This document shows positions 1 through 5,895 of a DNA stretch of 7,053 nt, in pieces. Numbering within the stretch: position 1 is the stretch's first letter; the number at the start of each line of letters is the position of its first letter. The position numbers and the translations under genes are program-made. This stretch comes from Deltaproteobacteria bacterium (GTDB taxonomy: Bacteria > SAR324 > NAC60-12), in contig PANO01000081.1 of assembly GCA_002707655.1 (NCBI GenBank), positions 1-7,053 on the forward strand. Reading direction: 5' to 3'. A model generated the notes under the pieces. The model ran no database searches. It was not told where the DNA came from and saw only the letters and a list, made by a program, of their open reading frames with translations.

Positions 1-1184
1 AGCACAAGGTCGCCCACGCCTAGTCCCACGCGCTCTTGCAGCGCCTGCTGTTGTTCGGCGGTGAAGAACTTGGCGATGGGGGATTGCCAGCCATCTGGAT
101 TGCGCTTGATCCACGCCATGCCCTTGGCACCGTAAATGCGGGCGAAGTCGGTGAGGTTGTCCAAATCCTTGCGTGAGAGGTCCGCTCCGTTTGGAACACA
201 GATCGCTTTGACGCTGCCGCCTTTGGCGATGACCTCAGAAAAGACCTTCAACTCGCACCCTCCGGCGATGTCGGAGATGTCAGTCAATTCCATCCCAAAG
301 CGCAGGTCCGGAGCATCGGAACCAAAACGCTCCATCGCCTCGTCATAGCTCATGCGGGGAAAGGGCGTTTCCACCTCCACCCCAATCGTCTCCTGAAAGA
401 GTTGGGCGAACATGCCCTCGATGAGGCCGAAAATCTCTTCCGGGCGCGTGAAACTCAACTCGAGGTCAATCTGCGTGAACTCCGGCTGGCGGTTACCGCG
501 CAAATCCTCATCCCGGAAGCAGCGGGCGATTTGCAGATAGCGGTCGTAGCCGCTGACCATCAACAACTGCTTGAAAAGCTGGGGCGACTGCGGCAGTGCG
601 TAGAACTGTCCGGGGCTGACGCGGGAGGGCACGAGGTAATCGCGGGCACCTTCCGGAGTGGATTTGGTGAGGATGGGGGTTTCGACCTCGAAGAAGCGTT
701 GCTCCTGCGTGAAGTAGTTGCGCACCACCTGCATCGCCTGCGAACGCAGCATGAGGTTATTTTGCAGGGTCGGGTGCCGCAGGTCTAGGAAGCGGTGGGT
801 CAAGCGGTGCTTCTCGTCCACTGCTTCGCGGTTTTCGAGAATGTAAGGCGGGGTTTGCGAGGGGTTGAGGATTTCCAGCGTTTCCACCAGCACCTCGATT
901 GCTCCCGTCTGAAGCTTAGCATTGACGTTGCCTTCAATACGATGCGCAACCTTTCCCCGGATGGCCAGCACATATTCGCCCCGGATGCGATCGGCCTCCT
1001 GATGCGCGTCCTCGTTGATCTCCAGCTTGAAGACCACCTGCGTGAGGCCCGTGTAGTCCCGCAGGTCTACGAAAATCACGCCGCCGTGGTCCCGGCGAGT
1101 CTGACACCAGCCTGCCAGCACCACCTCCGTGCCCACGTCCGAGACGCGCAAATCTCCACAATAATGTGATCGAATCCACTCCAT
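1..1184 (-). CDS. aspS: Aspartyl-tRNA synthetase, bacterial type (C-terminus beyond left edge)
   Basis: This cytoplasmic class II enzyme charges tRNA with aspartate. Reading leftward from the ATG at 1184-1182 gives about 394 residues with no stop; bacterial AspRS is about 590, so roughly a third is missing. The N-terminal OB-fold anticodon domain carries RRDHGGVIFVDLRD near residues 30-43. The catalytic part shows RFLDLRHP, the QSPQLFKQLLMVSG aspartate-site segment and motif 2 (FRDEDLRGNRQPEFTQID, residues 223-240, with the ATP-binding Arg at 224). The bacterial insertion (GAD) domain begins after the segment FGMELTDISDIAG. His33 in RRDHGG is the residue usual in non-discriminating AspRS, which also makes Asp-tRNA(Asn) for GatCAB; discriminating enzymes such as E. 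coli have Leu there. The start is the first ATG that gives the conserved family N-terminus (MEWIRSHYCGDLRVSDVG). No clear Shine-Dalgarno precedes it. It is transcribed away from the operon on the right. Confidence 0.97.
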   Translation of the reverse strand, partial: MEWIRSHYCGDLRVSDVGTEVVLAGWCQTRRDHGGVIFVDLRDYTGLTQVVFKLEINEDAHQEADRIRGEYVLAIRGKVAHRIEGNVNAKLQTGAIEVLVETLEILNPSQTPPYILENREAVDEKHRLTHRFLDLRHPTLQNNLMLRSQAMQVVRNYFTQEQRFFEVETPILTKSTPEGARDYLVPSRVSPGQFYALPQSPQLFKQLLMVSGYDRYLQIARCFRDEDLRGNRQPEFTQIDLELSFTRPEEIFGLIEGMFAQLFQETIGVEVETPFPRMSYDEAMERFGSDAPDLRFGMELTDISDIAGGCELKVFSEVIAKGGSVKAICVPNGADLSRKDLDNLTDFARIYGAKGMAWIKRNPDGWQSPIAKFFTAEQQQALQERVGLGVGDLV

Positions 1185-1220
1185 TTTACGTTGTGCTTCT
1201 GTTAAGAGGTAAATTGAAGC

Positions 1221-1229
1221 AGTTTAGCA
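1221..1229 (-). promoter_or_regulatory. Possible extended -10 for aspS
   Basis: On the minus strand this reads TGCTAAACT, resembling an extended -10 (TGnTAtaaT-like). It would give a short leader of about 30 nt before the aspS ATG. No acceptable -35 lies 16-18 bases upstream, and the motif sits within the tandem AGCAGTTT duplication, so it may be chance. Confidence 0.2.
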
Positions 1230-1315
1230 GTTTTTGCGGGGGTCGGCATTGCAAAACTGTTGCTGTCGAGAGTAGGCTTATGTGGGCAAACAGGTGAAGC
1301 AATGCCTCAAGAAGG

Positions 1316-1399
1316 GTAGCACCGGGTGGTGTACCGGTGCATCCGTCCTGCAAAGATCGCTCATCAGGGGCGTGAACACGGGTACACCGCCCCGTGCTA
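1316..1399. repeat. REPIN-like doublet of inverted hairpin repeats
   Basis: Two 23-base arms, 1317-1339 and 1377-1399, are inverted copies of each other (20 of 23 positions identical) separated by 37 bases. Each arm also folds alone. The left arm pairs CACCGG (1320-1325) with CCGGTG (1334-1339) around an 8-nt loop; the right arm pairs CACGGG (1377-1382) with CCCGTG (1391-1396), also around 8 nt. Two of the three differences between the arms are compensatory: a C-G pair in one hairpin is G-C in the other. The third difference is in the loop. GTAG immediately precedes the left palindrome (1316-1319), and TTAG occupies the same place for the right arm read on the minus strand. A GTAG-type tetranucleotide at the hairpin foot is the hallmark of REP elements mobilised by RAYT (TnpA-REP) transposases. 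No transposase is in the window. The element may also form one long cruciform. Its position between divergent starts makes a terminator role unlikely. Confidence 0.65.
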
Positions 1400-1470
1400 A
1401 AGTCAAAATCCAAGGGACGGTTGTTGCCTGATTCCAGAGGAGGAATGGACTCTAGCAACTCTAGGGCTGG

Positions 1471-1495
1471 AGACAATAATCTTGAAAAATTGTCT
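1471..1495. promoter_or_regulatory. Candidate regulator binding dyad (T-N11-A type)
   Basis: AGACAAT (1471-1477) and ATTGTCT (1489-1495) form a perfect 7-bp inverted repeat separated by 11 bases. The inner T and A give the T-N11-A geometry typical of LysR-family binding sites. It lies about 150-170 bases upstream of the ThDP-enzyme start. No regulator gene is present in the window, so assignment to LysR is inference. Confidence 0.4.
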
Positions 1496-1538
1496 GTTCG
1501 GAACCGCTTGTGGGTTCTCTCAAGTCGAGTCAACATGA

Positions 1539-1570
1539 TCGAAAATCCCTGAAATATAAGGGATCTTCGA
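1539..1570. promoter_or_regulatory. Strong dyad overlapping a possible -10, upstream of the operon
   Basis: TCGAA (1539-1543) plus ATCCCT (1545-1550) pair with AGGGAT (1559-1564) plus TTCGA (1566-1570). That is 11 pairs with one internal mismatch around an 8-nt AT-rich loop. The loop and right arm contain TATAAG (1555-1560), a plausible rightward -10. This would put the dyad over the promoter, as expected for a repressor operator, with a leader of about 75 nt before the ATG at 1642. No T-run follows the stem on either strand, so it does not look like an intrinsic terminator. Confidence 0.35.
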
Positions 1571-1641
1571 AAAACTTGCAGGTCTGAAACTCAACTGCAA
1601 TTTCCTAACCGGACAATGCTGCCAAAATTAGGGCATTTCAC

Positions 1642-3363
1642 ATGAAAATACGCGGAGGCATGCTGCTCGCGAGAGCCTTGCACGAAAAAGGTATTACCCA
1701 AGTGTTCACGTTGAGCGGAGGGTTTTGCAATCCTGCCTTGGAGGGTATGGCCGAGTGCGGGATGTCGGTGATCAACACGCCGCATGAGCAGGTGGCCGGA
1801 CATCTGGCCGATGGCTTCACACGGATCAGCCGCACACCCACGGTTTGCCTCGTCGGCCCGGAAGGCTTTGCCAACGCGATTCCGGCGATGATGGAGGCAT
1901 GGGGCGAACGCTCCCCGGTGATCTTCATTACGGGCTCCAGCACCCTCAAGCGTCAGGGCAGCGGCGGTTTTAAGGAGATTGATGATATCCGCATTGCTGA
2001 ACCTCTGACCAAGTACAGTACCTCGATCACCGACGGCGAGCGCATCCCAGAATTCGTGGACCGCGCCTACAAAATCGCCCTCAGTGGTTATCCCGGCCCG
2101 GTGCATTTGAGTGTTCCGGTGGACATCATGTTCAGTTCCTTTGAGGAAACCGCCGGACAGAACGAGCGGCCGTTTGTGCGCAGTGCCCAAGTTCCTGCGC
2201 GGGCGTGGCCGTGTCCGGACGACCTCAACCGGATTATGGATCTGCTCAAGCAGGCCGAGCGACCGGTGTTGATTGGTGGGCACGGAGTCTGGTGGTCGGG
2301 AGCCGAGCACCAACTGGAAGCGGTGGGCCACACGCTGAACATTCCGATTTTCAACATTCCCTACCACCAAAAACTGCTGGGCGAAGAATCGGAAGCCTAC
2401 ATGGGGCTGGCCGACCTTCACCAATACGCCCCCTCCAAATTTGCCCTTCAGGAAGCCGACGTCGCGCTGATGGTGGGCGGACGCTTGGACAATCAAATGA
2501 ATTTCGGCAACCCGCCCTTCTTCCCTGAAGCCCTTCCGCTGGTTTGCATCAACGGTTCTCCGGAAGAACTCGAACTCAACCGCGCCGCAGACTACTTGTT
2601 GCTGAGTGATCCAGGGGCGTTTTTCGAGGCACTGCTTGCCTCGCACACGGCGGGCGAACTTTCCTTTGATCGCCCGTGGTTCGAGGAAAACCGTCGACAG
2701 CGCGGCCTTTGGGTGGAACAAATGCAACAGGACACTGAGCAGGAAGCCGCAGGAGACCCACGATTGCACCCCCTGCAACTCGCACTCGACGTGCAGTCCG
2801 CGATGGGGCTGGAGGACTGGCTGGTGATTGACGGCGGCAACACGCACTTCTGGTCCGAAATCGCCATCAATATGGCGGGCTGGCGCGGACAGAAGCTCAA
2901 GGGCATCCTGCATCCCGGCACCTTCAGCATGCTGGGGGTTGGGGTTTCCTTCGCGCTGGCCGCCAAGCTCAAGCACCCTCAAGACCACGTGGTGGTGATC
3001 AGCGGGGACGGCGCATTCCTCTCCGGAGGACTCAGCATCGAGGCGACCTTTCAGGAAAACGCACCAATCACCGTGGTCATTGACAACAACGGTGGGCTGA
3101 CCACCATCTCCCAGCAGCAGGAGCGGCTCTTTGGGCACGGTCGGCATGTGGCCACGGACTTCCGGGACATCCCGTTTCATTCAATGTTTGTGGGACTCGG
3201 CGGACATGGTGAACTGGTGGAGCGTCCAGAGCAGTTGCAGCCTGCGCTCCAGCGTGCCCGCTCCAGCGGCAAAACCGCCTGTGTGAACGTGCGGACACAG
3301 GACGCGATCAGCCCCATCGTCCTCGCCACCACCAACAAGCGCGACAAGGCGTCCATCGAATAA
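1642..3363 (+). CDS. Thiamine diphosphate-dependent enzyme, acetolactate synthase-like
   Basis: The 573-residue protein has the full three-domain architecture of the acetolactate synthase/benzoylformate decarboxylase superfamily. The N-terminal PYR domain (about 1-165) carries the ThDP-activating glutamate Glu49 in NTPHEQVAGHLADG. A central TPP_enzyme_M-type domain lies at about 190-330 (VLIGGHGVWWSGA; VALMVGGRLDNQ). The C-terminal PP domain (about 385-550) has the metal/diphosphate motif GDG at 455-457 and the paired Asn 482-483. The family makes or breaks C-C bonds next to a carbonyl (decarboxylation or carboligation of 2-oxo acids, or 2-hydroxyacyl-CoA lysis). The exact reaction is not readable here. 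The Glu argues against glyoxylate carboligase, which has Val at this place. The ATG at 1642 is the first in frame after an in-frame TAA at 1606-1608; only a weak purine-rich sequence precedes it. It is the first gene of the rightward operon, 28 bases before the next. Confidence 0.93.
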   Translation: MKIRGGMLLARALHEKGITQVFTLSGGFCNPALEGMAECGMSVINTPHEQVAGHLADGFTRISRTPTVCLVGPEGFANAIPAMMEAWGERSPVIFITGSSTLKRQGSGGFKEIDDIRIAEPLTKYSTSITDGERIPEFVDRAYKIALSGYPGPVHLSVPVDIMFSSFEETAGQNERPFVRSAQVPARAWPCPDDLNRIMDLLKQAERPVLIGGHGVWWSGAEHQLEAVGHTLNIPIFNIPYHQKLLGEESEAYMGLADLHQYAPSKFALQEADVALMVGGRLDNQMNFGNPPFFPEALPLVCINGSPEELELNRAADYLLLSDPGAFFEALLASHTAGELSFDRPWFEENRRQRGLWVEQMQQDTEQEAAGDPRLHPLQLALDVQSAMGLEDWLVIDGGNTHFWSEIAINMAGWRGQKLKGILHPGTFSMLGVGVSFALAAKLKHPQDHVVVISGDGAFLSGGLSIEATFQENAPITVVIDNNGGLTTISQQQERLFGHGRHVATDFRDIPFHSMFVGLGGHGELVERPEQLQPALQRARSSGKTACVNVRTQDAISPIVLATTNKRDKASIE

Positions 3364-3391
3364 CAAACCCCCAACCCGTTCAGTAAAGCAC

Positions 3392-3754
3392 ATGGCAACA
3401 TTATCATCCCACACCCTCGATTCGGTTTCCGGGCTTTCCGCGACCGGAGTGCGGATTCAGTTGTTCCGGCTGCTCGGAGAATGCGATAAGGAGCAGGTTT
3501 TCGACACCCGCACCAACGAAGAAGGCCGACTTTCCGAAACCTTTGAGTCCAGGGGGTCTTCCGTTGAAGATTACGAACTTGTCTTCCACAGCGGCGAGTA
3601 TATGTCCCGAAAAAACCTTCAGGAGGAAGATCCGGTGATGGACTCGGTGGTGATCCGCCTCAAGGTCCGCGATTTTGAGCGGCGCTACCACATTCCGGTT
3701 CTGATTGCCCCGCACAACTACACCGTCTGGTGGTCCGGAAAGCCGGAGGCGTGA
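3392..3754 (+). CDS. Transthyretin-like / 5-hydroxyisourate hydrolase family protein, atypical C-terminus
   Basis: This 120-residue protein matches the HIU hydrolase/transthyretin fold in length and layout. It starts with LSSHTLDSVSG (family: LSTHVLD), then a beta-sandwich with NEEGR (Arg46), YELVFHSGEY (61-70), and YHIPVLIAP (99-107). Three residues match the known catalytic set of HIU hydrolase: His7, Arg46 and His100. True HIU hydrolases end in the diagnostic YRGS tetrapeptide. Here the aligned stretch is WWSG followed by KPEA, so the C-terminal Arg/Ser are lost. The enzyme would normally open the 5-hydroxyisourate ring after urate oxidation. No other urate-pathway gene (uricase, OHCU decarboxylase) is seen here, so a different ring-hydrolysis substrate is plausible. 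It lies between a ThDP enzyme and a folate-dependent demethylase gene, in the same operon. Only a weak ribosome-binding site precedes the ATG. Confidence 0.85.
   Translation: MATLSSHTLDSVSGLSATGVRIQLFRLLGECDKEQVFDTRTNEEGRLSETFESRGSSVEDYELVFHSGEYMSRKNLQEEDPVMDSVVIRLKVRDFERRYHIPVLIAPHNYTVWWSGKPEA
3745..3749 (+). promoter_or_regulatory. Ribosome-binding site fixing the start of the GcvT/DmdA-like gene
   Basis: GGAGG lies 10 bases upstream of the ATG at 3760 and overlaps the last codons of the preceding gene. It favours 3760 over the in-frame ATG at 3730, which would overlap the upstream gene by 25 bases. It is the clearest Shine-Dalgarno sequence in the window. Confidence 0.7.
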
Positions 3755-3759
3755 GCAGC

Positions 3760-4883
3760 ATGAGTTCGGTGCCGAGCCTCGCGGTTTCCCGGCGCAACCG
3801 CCGCACGCCCTACACCGAGCGGGTGGATGCCCTTGGGATGCAGGGTTACTCCATCGTTAATCACATGTTGCTGCCCAAAGCCTTTGGGCGCTCGACCGAG
3901 GAGGACTACTGGCACCTCCGGGAGCATGTTCAGTTGTGGGACGTCTCCTGCCAGCGCCAAGTAGAAATCCAAGGTCTGGACGCGGCCAGACTGCTGCAGT
4001 GGATGACACCCCGCGACTTGCGCAATGCCAAAATCGACCAGTGCCTCTACGTCCCGCTGATTGACCAAAACGCCGGGATGCTCAACGACCCCATCCTGCT
4101 CAAGCTCACGGAGGACCGCTTCTGGCTCTCCATTGCGGATTCGGACGTGTTGCTCTGGACGAAGGGTTTGGCGCTGGGCTACGGCATGGACGTGCAGGTG
4201 GGCGAACCGGACGTGTCTCCGCTCGCCGTGCAAGGCCCCAAGGCAGACGCGTTGCTGGAAAAGGTCTTCGGCTCGTCCGTCCGCTCCATCCGATTTTTCC
4301 GCTTCGGCGTCGTTGACTTCAACGGGCACCCCTTCGGGGTCGCCCGCTCGGGCTACAGCAAGCAGGGTGGCTTTAAATCTACCTCGATCAAAGCTCGCTG
4401 GGTCAGCAACTGTGGGATGCGCTTTGGGATGCCGGACAGGAGTTCAACGTCGCTCCGGGCTGCCCCAACCTCATCGAGCGCGTTGAGGGAGGCTTGCTTT
4501 CTTACGGCAACGAAATGACGCGAGCCAACAACCCACTGGAGTGCAACCTGGATCCCTACTGCTGTCTGGATGGCTCTCTGGACTACATTGGCGCAGAAGC
4601 CCTGCGACGCATCGCCGAGGATGGTCCCCAGCGCCGCATCCGAGGGGTAGTGTTTGACGGTAATCCTGCTCCGCGCTGCGCGGATCCGTAGCCGATCCGG
4701 ATGAATGGACAGCAGGTCGGACACACTACGACCGTGGTTTGGTCCCTGCGACTCAAACGCAATCTCGCCCTCGCCATGATGGACGTTGGTTACTGGAATG
4801 CAGAACAACCCGTCTAGGTGGACGTACTGGAGGGTCCGGTCCGAAACGGAGTCGTCAAGGAGTTTCCAATTTTCTGCGATTGA
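3760..4883 (+). pseudogene. GcvT/DmdA-like folate-dependent methyltransferase, broken by a frameshift and two amber codons
   Basis: The product resembles the aminomethyltransferase (GcvT) family, especially the branch annotated as dimethylsulfoniopropionate demethylase-like. These enzymes move a methyl or methylene group from substrate to tetrahydrofolate. The N-terminal folate-binding part is intact (WDVSCQRQVEI from Trp60; GMLNDPILLKL with Asp110; DVSPLAVQGPK). After Phe205 (GYSKQGGF, codon at 4372-4374) the frame is lost. The family continues with a GGFEIYLD-like sequence; here TTTAAATCTAC appears to lack one base, so the protein resumes in the -1 frame (YLDQSSLGQQLWDALWDAGQ...). That frame then meets TAG at 4689-4691, probably a former Trp codon (ADP*P), and TAG at 4815-4817, probably a former Gln (PV*VDV). 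It ends naturally with TGA at 4881-4883. Restoring one base gives 374 residues, a full-length family member. As it stands, translation would run 3760-4518 and end after 252 residues. The surrounding protein sequence is well preserved, so decay is recent or the lesions are sequence errors. Confidence 0.85.
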
Positions 4884-4934
4884 CATGGACGGCAACCTGT
4901 CTCAAACTGTGACGGTTCGCATTAACAAACCTGC

Positions 4935-5891
4935 ATGATCAACGTCCTCAAAATCGTGGCCCAGCGCATCGCGTTGGGCCTGCTCACCCTGCTCGTCATT
5001 TCGCTGTTCATCACCTTCGGGGTGGAACTGCTACCCGGTGACTTGGCAGAGTCCATTCTTGGCCAGTCCGCGACCCCGGAAACCGTGAAGGTCTTCCGGG
5101 CGGAACTCGGCCTCGACAAGCCCGCACACCTGCGTTACCTCGACTGGCTGGCCGGGATGGCCATGGGGGACATGGGGGTTTCGCTCGCCAACAAGCGAGA
5201 AATCTCGGAGTTGGTCGGCCTGCGGCTTGGCAACACGCTCTTCCTTGGCGGGTTCGCTGCCGCGATTGCCGTGCCACTGGCGTTGTTGCTCGGTGTGCTT
5301 GCGGCCTTGTACCGCAATTCGCTCTATGACCGCGCAGTCAACATCTTCACGCTCACCTCCATCTCGTTTCCGGAGTTCTTCGTCGCCTACATTCTGATCC
5401 TCTTTTTTGCCATCAAGCTTGGGTGGTTTCCGGGCATCTCGAACGTCAGCACCGAACTGTCGTTAGGCGATAAACTTTACCGCACCCTGCTTCCGGCAGC
5501 GACGCTCACCCTTGTGGTGGTCGCTCACATGATGCGCATGACACGGGCGGCAATCATCAACCTGCTCGCCAGCCCCTACATCGAAATGGCGCGACTGAAG
5601 GGAATTCGTCCTGCGAAAATCATCCTCCGCCACGCCCTACCCAACGCACTGGCTCCCATTGTCAATGTGGTCGCACTCAACTTGGCCTATCTCGTGGTTG
5701 GAGTGGTCATCGTGGAGGTGGTGTTTGTCTATCCGGGATTGGGACAGTTGCTGGTGGACAGCGTTTCCAAACGAGACGTTCCAGTGGTGCAAGCGTGTTC
5801 GATGATCTTTGCGTCGGTGTACATCATGTTGAACCTCTCGGCAGATGTGATTTCGATCATCACCAACCCTCGCTTGCTGCATCCACGCTGA
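4935..5891 (+). CDS. ABC transporter permease, DppB/OppB type
   Basis: This 318-residue inner-membrane protein is one of two permeases of a peptide/opine/nickel-type importer. It has an N-terminal TM segment (about 11-30), then a long periplasmic stretch with the family hallmarks LLPGD and LGLDKPAHLRYLDWL. TM segments follow at about 101-126, 137-160, 185-200, 241-266 and 288-309. The cytoplasmic EAA loop that docks to the ATPase is YIEMARLKGIRPAKIILRHALPNA (215-238). Length and layout match the family. The ATG at 4935 gives the normal short N-terminus but has no recognisable Shine-Dalgarno. It lies 51 bases after the end of the pseudogene and 4 bases before the next permease. The transported solute cannot be told from the permease alone. 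Confidence 0.95.
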   Translation: MINVLKIVAQRIALGLLTLLVISLFITFGVELLPGDLAESILGQSATPETVKVFRAELGLDKPAHLRYLDWLAGMAMGDMGVSLANKREISELVGLRLGNTLFLGGFAAAIAVPLALLLGVLAALYRNSLYDRAVNIFTLTSISFPEFFVAYILILFFAIKLGWFPGISNVSTELSLGDKLYRTLLPAATLTLVVVAHMMRMTRAAIINLLASPYIEMARLKGIRPAKIILRHALPNALAPIVNVVALNLAYLVVGVVIVEVVFVYPGLGQLLVDSVSKRDVPVVQACSMIFASVYIMLNLSADVISIITNPRLLHPR

Positions 5892-5895
5892 TTCT

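Larger units (their letters stand above)
1185..1641. other. Divergent intergenic region with repeats and dyads
   Basis: This 457-base gap separates two divergent genes, so it must hold both of their promoters. I see no convincing gene in it. It contains a perfect tandem duplication of AGCAGTTT (1218-1233), a REPIN-like repeat (1316-1399), a spaced direct repeat ACTCTAG (1449-1455 and 1458-1464), and two dyads (1471-1495 and 1539-1570). A rightward -10-like TATAAG lies at 1555-1560 without a good -35. No strong sigma70 promoter was found on either strand by eye. A terminator is not expected here because both neighbouring genes start in this gap. Confidence 0.8.

Noticed and set aside
402..1169. 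Two plus-strand open frames opposite aspS
   Set aside because: The minus strand encodes unmistakable AspRS across the same bases; the plus-strand translations resemble nothing.
1185..1316. A T-box leader for aspS
   Set aside because: The upstream minus-strand sequence has no T-box consensus or specifier-loop arrangement that I could see.
1186..1536. A 116-codon minus-strand open frame in the intergenic region
   Set aside because: It runs straight through the REPIN-like repeat, resembles no family I know, has no ribosome-binding site and is low in complexity of signal; it is most likely chance.
1591..3180. A 529-codon minus-strand open frame opposite the ThDP-enzyme gene
   Set aside because: It is antisense to a gene with clear ThDP-family motifs throughout and shows no recognisable domain; it is a shadow caused by GC-rich codon use.
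1642..3363. Assignment of the ThDP enzyme as glyoxylate carboligase because it neighbours an HIU-hydrolase-like gene
   Set aside because: Glyoxylate carboligase has Val in place of the activating glutamate; Glu49 is present here.
3718..4329. A 203-codon minus-strand open frame opposite the GcvT/DmdA-like gene
   Set aside because: It is antisense to well-conserved methyltransferase sequence and has no family features.
4371..4380. Programmed -1 frameshift at TTTAAA in the GcvT/DmdA-like gene
   Set aside because: A slip here would restore the frame, but the zero-frame codons do not form an X XXY YYZ slippery heptamer, and two later amber codons would still block the product.
4670..4684. Small hairpin TCCGCG-CTG-CGCGGA just before the first TAG, as a possible recoding signal
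   Set aside because: It lies in coding sequence, is short, and sits before rather than after the TAG; GC-rich codons explain it.
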